Part shown: positions 50,534 to 58,678 of the stretch, one piece after another | How the letters are laid out: every line of letters starts with the position of its first letter | Position numbering within the stretch: the stretch's first letter is position 1 | Assembly (NCBI RefSeq): GCF_001693485.1 | Contig: NZ_MAXC01000002.1 | Location: forward strand, 1 to 64,000 | Source of the DNA: Bradyrhizobium sp. LMTR 3 | GTDB taxonomy: Bacteria; Pseudomonadota; Alphaproteobacteria; Rhizobiales; Xanthobacteraceae | Length of the DNA: 64,000 nt | Direction: 5' to 3' | Made by a program: the position numbers and the translations under genes | The notes under the pieces: model-generated | What the model was told of the DNA's origin: nothing | The model's input: the letters and a program-made list of their open reading frames with translations, nothing else | The model's database searches: none

Positions 50534-51307
50534 CTAGCTTGCCAGTTTCAAAAAGTCCGGCGGCCGGCGCTCGGCAAACGCAGCGAACGCCTCACGCGCC
50601 TCCATCGTCTTCAGGCGAGCCGCGAACTGCTCGCTCTCGGCCTTGATCTGCGCCATCAGAAGTTCCGGATTGCGCATCAGCCGTTTGGTCGTGCTGACGG
50701 CGCCCGCCGGCTGTTTCGCCAACCGGGACGCGAAAGCCTTCGCTTCCGCATCGAGCTTGTCGAGCGGCACCACGCGGTTGGCAAGTCCCCAGGCGAATGC
50801 GGATTTGGCATCGACCGCCTCACCGAGCGCGAACATCTCGAAGGCGCGGGCATAGCCGATGCGGAGCGGCATCAGCAGGCTGGAGGCGGCTTCCGGCACC
50901 AACGCAAGGTTGACGAACGGCGTCGACAGTAGGGCATTCTCGGCCAGCACGACCAGATCGCAGTGCAAGAGCATCGTGGTGCCGATGCCGACGGCGCGCC
51001 CTTGAACGGCTGCGACCAGCGGGCGGCTCGAATGTGCAAGCGCCTGCAGGAAGCGGCCGACATGGCGCTCGCCCTGAAGTGTGCCGGTTGCAATGGCTGC
51101 AAACTCGCCGACGTCGTTGCCGGCGGTGAACATGTCGCCCTCGCCGCGGATCAGCAGCACGCGGACGGATGAATCCGTCTCGGCGGCTTCGATCGCGTCC
51201 GCAAGCGCGCCGTACATCGCATTCGTCAGCGCGTTCTTCTTGTCGGGGCGAGCCATCGTCAGGCTCAAAATCCCGTCGCTCTTCTCGATCTTGATATGCT
51301 CGGTCAT
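50534..51307 (-). CDS. Enoyl-CoA hydratase/isomerase family protein
   Basis: 257 residues, crotonase fold: ILSLTMARPDKKNALTNAMY, GDMFTAGNDVGEFA (oxyanion hole), RPLVAAVQGRAVGIGTTMLL and HCDLVVLAENALLSTPFVNL, ALVPEAASSLLMPLRIGYAR. One Glu sits at the ALVPEA position as in isomerase-type members; the other crotonase Glu is replaced by G-I-G-T context. The end (RRPPDFLKLAS) resembles feruloyl- and dodecenoyl-CoA group members, but no substrate can be set. The ATG overlaps the marR stop (ATGA), and an AGGAG site precedes it. Confidence 0.88.
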   Translation of the reverse strand: MTEHIKIEKSDGILSLTMARPDKKNALTNAMYGALADAIEAAETDSSVRVLLIRGEGDMFTAGNDVGEFAAIATGTLQGERHVGRFLQALAHSSRPLVAAVQGRAVGIGTTMLLHCDLVVLAENALLSTPFVNLALVPEAASSLLMPLRIGYARAFEMFALGEAVDAKSAFAWGLANRVVPLDKLDAEAKAFASRLAKQPAGAVSTTKRLMRNPELLMAQIKAESEQFAARLKTMEAREAFAAFAERRPPDFLKLAS

Positions 51308-51744
51308 TCGTCTTCTCCTTTGGGAAATCTGCTCTGCATGGTGGTAAGCCAGCGCGCAACGACATCGATCTCGGCGTCGGTAAACCCTTCCGTGAGCCGC
51401 GCGTTGACGTCGGCGAGCCCGGCTTTCGACTGCGCCATCGCCACGCGGCCGGCCGGCGTCAGCCAGAGACGCCACGCGCGCCCGTCATCCGGATCGGCCC
51501 GCCGCTCGATCAGGTTCGCCGCCGTCATCCGGTCCACCAATCCGGAGATCCCGGGTGGTCCAAGATCGAGCGCCGCACCCGCCTCGCCCATCAGGGCGCC
51601 GTCGCGCTGGCCCAGGACGAAGAGCAGGCCGGATTGTGCGGCGGTCACGCCGGTGTGCGGGGACCGCGCCGCCATCCAGCGCTGCAGCCGGCGCTGCGCG
51701 ACGTTGAGCAGGAACACGAGCCGGTGCTCGCGACGCGGACTCAT
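51304..51744 (-). CDS. MarR-family regulator
   Basis: 146 residues. Winged HTH: TAAQSGLLFVLGQRDGALMG, EAGAALDLGPPGISGLVDRM and the wing LIERRADPDDGRAWRLWLTP, AGR. Dimerisation helices are at both ends. It leads the set MarR-hydratase-GMC, overlapping the hydratase by 4 nt. The palindrome ttcgcatgcgaa at 51764-51775, 20 nt before its start, is the likely operator, so autoregulation is expected. The ligand is unknown, perhaps an aromatic or acyl-CoA intermediate as for many catabolic MarR proteins. Confidence 0.88.
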   Translation of the reverse strand: MSPRREHRLVFLLNVAQRRLQRWMAARSPHTGVTAAQSGLLFVLGQRDGALMGEAGAALDLGPPGISGLVDRMTAANLIERRADPDDGRAWRLWLTPAGRVAMAQSKAGLADVNARLTEGFTDAEIDVVARWLTTMQSRFPKGEDE

Positions 51745-51763
51745 ATCGATGAGGTCAATTTAT

Positions 51764-51775
51764 TTCGCATGCGAA
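51764..51775. promoter_or_regulatory. Perfect palindrome upstream of the MarR gene
   Basis: ttcgcatgcgaa is a 12-bp perfect palindrome 20 nt before the marR start, in the divergent marR/gntR region. The length and position suit a MarR dimer operator. Confidence 0.55.
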
Positions 51776-51903
51776 CTATCTAAAGCAAATGCCGGGAAGT
51801 TGTCACGATGAATTTGATCGGGCTCATCGCGCGATATTCGGGGCTCGTCGGCCTGAAGCGAACGGCGGGGAATAAACTCAAGCGTTGACAGTCACTTAGT
51901 AGA

Positions 51904-51915
51904 AAAATCGATTTT
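51904..51915. promoter_or_regulatory. Perfect AT-rich palindrome upstream of the GntR gene
   Basis: aaaatcgatttt is a 12-bp perfect palindrome 40-51 nt before the proposed GntR start. A ttgaca hexamer lies upstream at 51885-51890, but no good -10 box follows at 16-18 nt. Candidate operator for the adjacent GntR protein. Confidence 0.45.
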
Positions 51916-51954
51916 CGATTGACGATCTCACCTACTCTCGCCAAGCTGCCCGCC

Positions 51955-52683
51955 ATGAGCAGTATCGGGTTGAGTTTTGGCGAACGCCTTGCCGACGAAC
52001 GGCCGCGAAGCCTTACCTCCGCCGTTCAAGAACGGCTGCGCGCGGATATTCTCTCGACCCGGCTGCTACCCGGCCAGAAGCTGCATATCGCCGGTCTCGC
52101 CAAGCAGTTTTCGGTCAGCCTCGCCGCGGTGCGCGAAGCGCTGTCGCGGCTGGTCGCGGACGGGTTGGTGCAGGCGTCCGACCAGCGCGGTTTTCGTGTC
52201 AGCCCGGTATCATCAGCCGACCTCAGGGACGTGACTCAGACTCGCGTCGATATCGAAGGTCTGGCGCTGCGCCGTTCGATCGAGCGTGGCGATGCGGCAT
52301 GGCTTGCCTCGGTCGAGAAGTCTTTTACGGCGCTCTGCGCCGTCCCCCACACCTATCCCGACGATCCTACCCATCACTACGAGGAGTGGGTGGTGCGGCA
52401 CCGCGTCTTCCACCGTACGCTGGTGAACGCCTGCGGTTCGCAATGGTTACTGAGCTTTCGCGACGTCCTGCACGAGCAGAGCGAGCGCTATCGAAGGCTT
52501 GCGATCCGGCGCAACACGGAACACACACGCGACGTCGAGGCCGAACACGCGGCAATCGTGCATGCCGTGCTCAAGCACGATGCCGACGCCGCAGTCGCGG
52601 CGCTCTCGAAGCATTTCATGACCACCATGCATCTCGTCGAGCTCGCTACGCCGAAAACGTTCGGGGATGGCGACACCGCCTGA
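51955..52683 (+). CDS. GntR-family (FCD) regulator of the ABC-transporter operon
   Basis: 242 residues. N-terminal GntR HTH: LTSAVQERLRADILSTRLLP, GQKLHIAGLAKQFSVSLAAV, REALSRLVADGLVQASDQRG, FRVSPVS. The FCD ligand domain follows, with VDIEGLALRRSIERGDAAWL, H-containing metal-ligand helices (VVRHRVFHRTLVNACGSQWL, EHAAIVHAVLKHDADAAVAA). FCD proteins bind carboxylates through a metal, so the inducer may be an organic acid. It stands 52 nt before the binding-protein gene and probably leads that operon. ATG 51955 is preferred; a TTG at 51919 is the alternative start. Confidence 0.9.
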   Translation: MSSIGLSFGERLADERPRSLTSAVQERLRADILSTRLLPGQKLHIAGLAKQFSVSLAAVREALSRLVADGLVQASDQRGFRVSPVSSADLRDVTQTRVDIEGLALRRSIERGDAAWLASVEKSFTALCAVPHTYPDDPTHHYEEWVVRHRVFHRTLVNACGSQWLLSFRDVLHEQSERYRRLAIRRNTEHTRDVEAEHAAIVHAVLKHDADAAVAALSKHFMTTMHLVELATPKTFGDGDTA

Positions 52684-52735
52684 TCGACCGTTCGAAGACC
52701 AAATCAAATCAAGAAAAGCAAAGGGAAACGTCACC

Positions 52736-53707
52736 ATGAGAATCACGCGACGCTACATATTGGGAACGATTGCGGCCGCCACAGTGCTTGGCACATCAGG
52801 CATGGCGCAAGCTGCCGATACCGTCCGCATCGGGCTTCCGACGAAAACCTACTGGCCCACGACGATCGCGGAAACCGCAGTGCGCCAAAAGCTGTTCGAG
52901 AAGGAAGGCATCACCGCTGAACTCACGATCTATCGCGGCGGCGCCGAGACCTTCGAGGCGATGGCGGCGGGCGCCGCCGACGTGATCCTCGACGCGACTT
53001 CGCTGGTATCGGCCGGGCGCAAGAAGGGCGTGAACTCCAAAGTGCTCGCGAGCGCCGCAACGGGCTATTACGGCTGGCAGTTGATGACGCTTTCGAAATC
53101 GACGGTCGGGGTGAAGGACCTGAACGGCAAGAAGGTCGCCATCACCTCCGCGGGCTCCGGCTCCGACCTGCTGGCGTTGTGGACCCAGCAGGACAAGAAG
53201 ATCGAATTCACCCGCGTTCCCGTCGGCGGCGGCGGCCTGGTGCCGAACCTACTTGCCGGGAACGTTGACGCGGCCGTCGTCTATTCGCCGCTGAGCTTCC
53301 AGATCTCAAAATCGGGCGAAGCGCGCACCATCCTTGACTTCTCCAAGGAAGTGCCGCCGAACCTCGCCGCCGGCTGGATCGCGCTTGACAAATACGTGCA
53401 GGACAAGCCGCAACTCGTACAGAAGACGCTGAACGCGCTCTATGGCGCACTGATGTACATGCGCGCCAACAAGGACGCCTCCGTCAAGCTGATCACCGAA
53501 CTCTATGAAATTCCTGCCGAGATCGCGGCGCTGGAATATGAGAACACGATCATGAAGCTGGAAACCGACGGCAGCATGGATGGGTCGAAGATTCCGGAAC
53601 AGCTCCAGCTCGCGCTCGACATGGCCAAGGCGGGCGGCATGAAGGACCTGGGGCCGGCGGCGGAAATTATCTCGACGCAGTTCAAGCCGGTTCCGACCAA
53701 GTTCTGA
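52736..53707 (+). CDS. ABC transporter substrate-binding protein (SsuA/NMT1 type)
   Basis: 323 residues. Signal peptide MRITRRYILGTIAAATVLGT, cut near AQA/AD. The mature fold is of the NMT1/SsuA/TauA group: VRIGLPTKTYWPTTIAETAV, FEKEGITAELTIYRGGAETF, AMAAGAADVILDATSLVSAG, VKDLNGKKVAITSAGSGSDL, AGNVDAAVVYSPLSFQ. The group takes up sulfonates, nitriles, pyrimidine precursors, phthalates and similar small organics, so the substrate is open. It is followed by permease, ATPase and a second permease, all in one operon. Confidence 0.9.
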   Translation: MRITRRYILGTIAAATVLGTSGMAQAADTVRIGLPTKTYWPTTIAETAVRQKLFEKEGITAELTIYRGGAETFEAMAAGAADVILDATSLVSAGRKKGVNSKVLASAATGYYGWQLMTLSKSTVGVKDLNGKKVAITSAGSGSDLLALWTQQDKKIEFTRVPVGGGGLVPNLLAGNVDAAVVYSPLSFQISKSGEARTILDFSKEVPPNLAAGWIALDKYVQDKPQLVQKTLNALYGALMYMRANKDASVKLITELYEIPAEIAALEYENTIMKLETDGSMDGSKIPEQLQLALDMAKAGGMKDLGPAAEIISTQFKPVPTKF

Positions 53708-53717
53708 GACAAGCGCG

Positions 53718-54473
53718 ATGCAAAGCGGGCTAGCGGTAAAGGCGGCGCGGATCGCCATTGTGGTGGCGCTGTTTGCGATATGGGAAATCTTGTCGCGAAC
53801 CGGCATCGTCAATCCGCGCCTGCTTCCCTCCGCCTCCGATACGCTGTCAACGCTTGGCGAGCTCTTGCAACGCGCGAGCGTGCGCAAGGATCTCGCGGTG
53901 ACCGCAACCGAGGTGGTGACCGCATTCGCCCTCGCCGTTCCCGTCGGCGCGCTGATCGGCTTCCTGATCGCGGAGAACCGCTATTTTGCCGAGGTGGCAA
54001 AGCCGCTGCTGTTCTTCGCCTTCAGCATTCCGAAGTCGATCTTCCTGCCGATGTTCATCCTGGTGTTCGGGGTCGGCTTTTCGCAGAAGGTGGGCTTCGG
54101 TTTCTTCTCGACGATCTTCATCGTGATCATGTCGACCACGACGGCGGTTGAGTCGGTCAAGGTTGAGCATTTGACGGTCGCCCGCTCCTATGGCGCGACA
54201 CCCGTTCAGACCGCGTTCCGCGTCTACCTGCCGAGCATGCTCCCCGTTCTGCTGGAAGCGCTGCGGATCTCGATGATCTTCAACCTCACCGGCGTCATTC
54301 TCGCCGAAATGTACGCCTCGCGCGACGGGATCGGGCACCAGATTGCGACTTGGGGCGAGAATTTCCAGATGAAGCAATTGCTGGCCGGCGTGGTGATGAT
54401 CGCCGCCATCGCAATTGCCTTCAATGAACTGGTCAGATGGGTGGAAACACGATGCAGCCATTGGCGAACATAA
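53718..54473 (+). CDS. ABC transporter permease 1 (SsuC/TauC type)
   Basis: 251 residues, six membrane segments, starting AARIAIVVALFAIWEILSRT and NPRLLPSASDTLSTLGELLQ, typical of nitrate/sulfonate/taurine permeases. The EAA loop that contacts the ATPase is VEHLTVARSYGATPVQTAFR followed by VYLPSMLPVLLEALR. The end overlaps the ATPase start by 22 nt. A second, different permease (55257-56057) follows the ATPase; most SsuC/TauC systems use a homodimer, so here a heterodimer is likely. Confidence 0.9.
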   Translation: MQSGLAVKAARIAIVVALFAIWEILSRTGIVNPRLLPSASDTLSTLGELLQRASVRKDLAVTATEVVTAFALAVPVGALIGFLIAENRYFAEVAKPLLFFAFSIPKSIFLPMFILVFGVGFSQKVGFGFFSTIFIVIMSTTTAVESVKVEHLTVARSYGATPVQTAFRVYLPSMLPVLLEALRISMIFNLTGVILAEMYASRDGIGHQIATWGENFQMKQLLAGVVMIAAIAIAFNELVRWVETRCSHWRT

Positions 54474-55249
54474 CCCCGCTGAAGCCGGCCGGCGCGATCG
54501 AAGTCCGCAATGTCGGGCAGATCTTCAAGACCACGACGCAGGACGTCGTCGCGCTGGAAGACGTTTCGCTCGACGTCAGGCCCGGCCGCTTCGTTGTGCT
54601 GGTCGGCCCGAGCGGTTGTGGCAAGTCGACGCTTTTGATGATGATGGCGGGTTTGCGCCAACAGACCTCCGGCACCATCACCATCAGCGGCGCGCCGATC
54701 CCCGAGCCCGACCCGAACCGGGTCGGCGTGGTGTTTCAGGAGGCCAGCCTTTTTCCCTGGCTGACGGCGGAGGAAAACGTCGAGTTTCCGCTGGCGCTGC
54801 GCGGCGTCACCAAGAGTGATCGACGCGCGCGAGCGCAGGACGCGCTGAAGCTCGTTGGACTTGACGGCTTCGGCAAGCGCCATCCGCACGAATTGTCGGG
54901 CGGCATGAAGCAGCGTGTCTCGATCGCGCGCGGCCTGGTGCAGGATCCGCCGGTGCTTCTGATGGACGAACCGTTCGCGGCGCTCGACGAACAGACCCGC
55001 ATGACCATGGGCGACGAGCTGCTGCGGATCTGGGCGGCGACCGGCAAGACGGTGGTATTCGTGACCCATAGCCTGACGGAAGCGGTCTACCTCGCCGACG
55101 AGGTGATCGTGATGTCGCCGCGCCCCGGCCGCATCGTCGATCATCTGCAGGTCCCGCTGCCCCGACCCCGCACCTATGAGATGCTGAGCGGCGACGCGTT
55201 CGGCAGTCTGCGCGACCGCATCTGGCGGCACATCCGCAAATCGGCGTGA
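54452..55249 (+). CDS. ABC transporter ATPase (SsuB/TauB type)
   Basis: 265 residues with all motifs intact: Walker A GPSGCGKST, Q-loop VVFQEASLFPW, signature LSGGMKQRVSIARGLV, Walker B VLLMDEPFAALDEQTR and H-loop VVFVTHSLTEAVYLADEVIV. It energises the importer made of the two flanking permeases. The start at 54452 (MQPLANITPL) is taken; an in-frame ATG at 54437 (MGGNT) is equally possible. Both overlap the preceding permease, so translation is coupled. Confidence 0.93.
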   Translation: MQPLANITPLKPAGAIEVRNVGQIFKTTTQDVVALEDVSLDVRPGRFVVLVGPSGCGKSTLLMMMAGLRQQTSGTITISGAPIPEPDPNRVGVVFQEASLFPWLTAEENVEFPLALRGVTKSDRRARAQDALKLVGLDGFGKRHPHELSGGMKQRVSIARGLVQDPPVLLMDEPFAALDEQTRMTMGDELLRIWAATGKTVVFVTHSLTEAVYLADEVIVMSPRPGRIVDHLQVPLPRPRTYEMLSGDAFGSLRDRIWRHIRKSA

Positions 55250-55256
55250 GGCTGGC

Positions 55257-56057
55257 ATGAGCGCGGCAACACTTCGCAGATTGATCGTGATCGGCCTGAT
55301 AGTGCTGTGGGAAATCCTGCCGCGTGCCGGCTTCATTCCGGAACTGTTTCTGCCGTCGCTGTCTTCCACGCTCGCAGCCGGATGGAACGAGGCGGGCGAA
55401 TACGGCCACGCCCTTGCCGTCACGCTCTACGAGGTCGCGATCTCGATGGCGTTCGCCTGCGGCGGCGGCATCCTGCTCGGCGCCATCGTCGGCAGCCTGC
55501 CGCGGCCGCGCATCCTGATCATGCCGATGGTCTCGAGTCTCTATGCGGTGCCGCTGGTCATCCTCTATCCCGTCTTCACGGTCTGGCTCGGCATCGGCTC
55601 GGAATCCAAGATCGCATTCGCTTCGATTTATGGTTTTCTGCCGACGATGCTGGCGACTGCCGCAGGCATCCAGACCATCGATCCGCAATTGCTGCTGGCC
55701 GCCCGCAGCATGGGCGCGACGCTGAGCCAGCGGCTAGTTCGCGTCATCATCCCGGCGGCGATCCCGACCGTGCTGTCGGGACTGCGCGTCGGTGGCGCGC
55801 TTGTGATCGTCGGTGTGGTGGTGTCGGAAATGCTGATCTCGTCGGCGGGCATCGGCTATCTGATCTCGCGCTACCGCACCATTCTCGATAGCCCGCATGT
55901 GTTCGCCGGCGTGTTGCTGGTGCTGGCGATGGCGATCGCCTTCAACGCCGCCATCAAATGGATCGAGCGCAAGGCCGCGATCTGGCAGACCGGCACACGC
56001 GCCGGGCAAGACTCCGCGGGCGAAGTCGCGCCGACTGCCCTGCAGCCTGCGACCTGA
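55257..56057 (+). CDS. ABC transporter permease 2 (SsuC/TauC type)
   Basis: 266 residues, six membrane segments: TLRRLIVIGLIVLWEILPRA, LYEVAISMAFACGGGILLGA, PMVSSLYAVPLVILYPVFTV, and the EAA loop IDPQLLLAARSMGATLSQRL, VRVIIPAAIPTVLSGLR. It differs clearly from permease 1 but is of the same family. A start 7 nt after the ATPase stop indicates one transcript. The polar C-terminal tail (GTRAGQDSAGEVAPTALQPA) is low-complexity. Confidence 0.9.
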   Translation: MSAATLRRLIVIGLIVLWEILPRAGFIPELFLPSLSSTLAAGWNEAGEYGHALAVTLYEVAISMAFACGGGILLGAIVGSLPRPRILIMPMVSSLYAVPLVILYPVFTVWLGIGSESKIAFASIYGFLPTMLATAAGIQTIDPQLLLAARSMGATLSQRLVRVIIPAAIPTVLSGLRVGGALVIVGVVVSEMLISSAGIGYLISRYRTILDSPHVFAGVLLVLAMAIAFNAAIKWIERKAAIWQTGTRAGQDSAGEVAPTALQPAT

Positions 56058-56063
56058 CGGAGT

Positions 56064-56735
56064 GTGAGCGTGTTCGACCTGACGCTGACATTCGACAATG
56101 GTCCCGAGCCCGGCGTCACGCCGCGCGTGCTCGATACCTTGCGCGAACGCGGTATCACGACGACATTCTTCGTGATCGGCGAAAAGCTTGGCGATGACGA
56201 GCGCCGCCGGCTGGCGGCGCGTGCGCATGAAGAAGGCCACTGGATCGGCAACCATACCTTTACGCACACCGTGCCGCTCGGGCAGCAACGCGATCCAAAC
56301 GCAGCACAAAGCGAGATCGGCCGGACGCAAGACGCAATCGGCGACCTCGCCCATGCAGAGCGCTGGTTCAGGCCGTTCGGCGGCGGCGGCAATCTCGATT
56401 CGCGGCTGTTGAAGCCCTCCGTGGTCGACTACCTCGTTCGCAACAGGCATGGCTGCGTACTCTGGAATGCGATCCCGCGCGACTGGGACGATCCCGATGG
56501 CTGGGTCGACCGAGCCCTCGACCTGTGCCGCTCGCAGCCGTGGAGCCTGATGGTGCTGCACGATCTGCCTGGCGGCGCCATGGATCACCTTGAGCGCTTT
56601 CTCGACCGAGCAGAGGAAGCCGGCGCGCGCTTCCACCAGGACTTTCCGCCCGACTGCGTCCCGCTCCGGTCGGGCAAGATCGTGCTGCCCATCCAGCCCT
56701 ACGTTTCCAACATCGAAGAGAGTGTCACAACATGA
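56064..56735 (+). CDS. NodB-fold polysaccharide deacetylase-like hydrolase
   Basis: 223 residues, GTG start. NodB motif 1 is TFDNGP (D11-N12) where most have TFDDGP; the base Asp is kept but the metal-ligand Asp is Asn. Motif 2 is complete (GNHTFTH, H64 and H68), motif 3 is RPFGGGGN and a late LMVLHD supplies the general acid His. Asn replacing the second Asp is known in the PdaA-type subgroup, so activity is possible. There is no signal peptide, hence a cytoplasmic small-molecule amidase is more likely than a cell-wall enzyme, as with allantoinase-type PuuE relatives. The stop overlaps the FAH start (ATGA). Confidence 0.85.
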   Translation: MSVFDLTLTFDNGPEPGVTPRVLDTLRERGITTTFFVIGEKLGDDERRRLAARAHEEGHWIGNHTFTHTVPLGQQRDPNAAQSEIGRTQDAIGDLAHAERWFRPFGGGGNLDSRLLKPSVVDYLVRNRHGCVLWNAIPRDWDDPDGWVDRALDLCRSQPWSLMVLHDLPGGAMDHLERFLDRAEEAGARFHQDFPPDCVPLRSGKIVLPIQPYVSNIEESVTT

Positions 56736-57601
56736 GGATCGCGAGTTTCAAGGCAGGTCAAACGGCAACCTACGGCCTGGTCACGAACGCAGGCATTGTC
56801 GACGCCGGAAAACGGCTCAAGGCTTATCCAACCCTGAAGTCGCTGCTCGCCAAGGGATTGCTCGACGAACTGAAAGCGCTGCAGGGTGAGCGTCCCGATT
56901 ACGCATTGGCCGAAATCGAGCTGCTGCCGACCGTGCCCGACCCGGACAAGATCTTCTGCATCGGCGTCAACTACGCCACGCACCTTGCCGAAAGCGGCCA
57001 TCCCACGCCGCCGCACCCGATGATCTTCACCCGTTTCGCCAACAGCCAGGTCGGCGGCGGCCAGCCGATGATCCGGCCGCTGGAATCCGAACGTTTCGAC
57101 TTTGAGGGCGAGATGGCCGTGATCATCGGCAAGGCAGGCCGCCGGATTTCGCGGGAAGAGGCGCTGGCGCATGTTGCGGGCTATGCGTGCTACAATGACG
57201 GCAGCATCCGCGACTGGCAGCGCCACACCTCGCAGTTCGCGCCGGGAAAGAATTTTGTCGGCACCGGCGCATTCGGACCGTGGATGGTCACCACGGACGA
57301 AATCCCCGATATCAGCAAGCAGACCATTGCGACCCGCCTCAACGGCGTTGAAGTGCAGGCCGCGCCGATCTCTGACCTCGTGTTCGATGTCCCTGCACTG
57401 ATCGCCTACTGCTCGACCTTCACCGAGCTTGTGCCCGGCGACGTCATCGTCACCGGCACCACCGGCGGCGTCGGCGCCTACCGCACGCCGCCGCTGTGGA
57501 TGAAGGATGGCGACGTGGTCGAGGTCGAGGTGTCCGGCATCGGTGTGCTGCACAATCCTGTGAAGGACGAGGTTGCGGCGGCTGCGACACGCGCGGCTTG
57601 A
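56732..57601 (+). CDS. Fumarylacetoacetate hydrolase family protein
   Basis: 289 residues. The N-terminal ~70 residues are the small FAH_N-like part; the C-terminal domain has IFCIGVNYATHLAESGHPTP, the metal-binding ERFDFEGEMAVIIGKAGRRI, AGYACYNDGSIRDWQRHTSQ, FAPGKNFVGTGAFGPWMVTT, ATRLNGVEVQAAPISDLVFD, and LVPGDVIVTGTTGGVGAYR. The family cleaves C-C bonds of diketo acids, hydrates enols or decarboxylates oxaloacetate-like acids, using Mg or Mn. In an operon with an importer and an amidase, a late step of ring or ketoacid breakdown is plausible. Coupled to the deacetylase gene. Confidence 0.92.
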   Translation: MRIASFKAGQTATYGLVTNAGIVDAGKRLKAYPTLKSLLAKGLLDELKALQGERPDYALAEIELLPTVPDPDKIFCIGVNYATHLAESGHPTPPHPMIFTRFANSQVGGGQPMIRPLESERFDFEGEMAVIIGKAGRRISREEALAHVAGYACYNDGSIRDWQRHTSQFAPGKNFVGTGAFGPWMVTTDEIPDISKQTIATRLNGVEVQAAPISDLVFDVPALIAYCSTFTELVPGDVIVTGTTGGVGAYRTPPLWMKDGDVVEVEVSGIGVLHNPVKDEVAAAATRAA

Positions 57602-57637
57602 TATGAGAGGAACAACAATAAGAGCAAGGAGATACTG

Positions 57638-58678
57638 ATGAACCTGCCGAAACATCTTCTGCCGACCACTGTCGTCGGCAGTTACCCGCAGCCGGAATGG
57701 CTGGTCGATCGCGCGATGCTGTCAAAGGTGGTGCCGCGCACACGCCTTCACGCGATGTGGCGGCTGCCTGCGGAGCACCTGGAAGAAGCGCAGGACGACG
57801 CCACCATCGTTGCGATCAGGGACATGGAGCGCGCCGGCATCGACATCGTGACCGACGGCGAAATCCGCCGCGAGAGCTATTCCAATCGCTTCGCCACAGC
57901 GCTTGAAGGCATCGATGACGAGAATCCGGCGATGATCACCTCGCGTAGCGGACACGAAACGCCGGTGCCGCGCGTGGTCGGCCCGGTAAAACGCCGTGGC
58001 CCGGTCGAGCTGCACGACATGGAATTTCTGCGCCAGAATACCGATCGCGCGGCCAAGATCACCCTGCCCGGCCCGTTCACGATGAGCCAGCAGGCGAAGA
58101 ACGAGTACTACAAGGACGATGAAGAGCTGGCGATGGCATTTGCCGAAGCCGTCAACGCGGAAGCGCTCGATTTGCAAAAAGCCGGCGCTGACGTGATCCA
58201 GCTCGACGAGCCCTGGGTGCGCAACAACCCGGACCTTGCCCGCCGCTACGCCGTCAAGGCGATCAACCGCGCCCTGCAAGGCATCACCGTGCCGACCGTG
58301 GTGCATCTGTGCTTCGGCTATGCCGCGGTCGTCCCCGGCTCGACCAAGCCGGCCGGCTATTCCTTCCTCGCTGAGCTCGCCGACACCAGTGCCGAGCAGA
58401 TTTCGATCGAGGCGGCGCAGCCGAAGCTCGATCTCGGCGTGCTCAAGGATTTATCGTCGAAGAAGATCATGCTCGGCGTACTCGACCTCGGCAATCCCGA
58501 GATCGAATCTGACGGTGTGGTGGCCGGCCGCATCCGCAACGGGCTGAAGCATGTCGCCGCCGACCGGCTGGTCATCGCGCCCGATTGCGGCATGAAATAC
58601 ATGCCGCGGCATGTCGCGTTCGGAAAACTGAAGGCGATGTGCGACGCGGCAGCAACGGTGCGCAAGGAGATCAGCTAG
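57638..58678 (+). CDS. MetE C-terminal-domain-like protein (zinc methyltransferase fold)
   Basis: 346 residues, single TIM-barrel domain of the cobalamin-independent methionine synthase C-terminal type: TTVVGSYPQPEWLVDRAMLS, DGEIRRESYSNRFATALEGI, KITLPGPFTMSQQAKNEYYK, AGADVIQLDEPWVRNNPDLA, VHLCFGYAAV and APDCGMKYMPRHVAFGKLKA. Zinc ligands H and C (HLCFG), a Glu and the late C (DCGMKY) are present. It has no N-terminal MetE half, and the homocysteine/folate role is doubtful. Such proteins occur in catabolic operons, where demethylation or C-S bond chemistry is possible. Last plus-strand gene of the operon. Confidence 0.88.
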   Translation: MNLPKHLLPTTVVGSYPQPEWLVDRAMLSKVVPRTRLHAMWRLPAEHLEEAQDDATIVAIRDMERAGIDIVTDGEIRRESYSNRFATALEGIDDENPAMITSRSGHETPVPRVVGPVKRRGPVELHDMEFLRQNTDRAAKITLPGPFTMSQQAKNEYYKDDEELAMAFAEAVNAEALDLQKAGADVIQLDEPWVRNNPDLARRYAVKAINRALQGITVPTVVHLCFGYAAVVPGSTKPAGYSFLAELADTSAEQISIEAAQPKLDLGVLKDLSSKKIMLGVLDLGNPEIESDGVVAGRIRNGLKHVAADRLVIAPDCGMKYMPRHVAFGKLKAMCDAAATVRKEIS

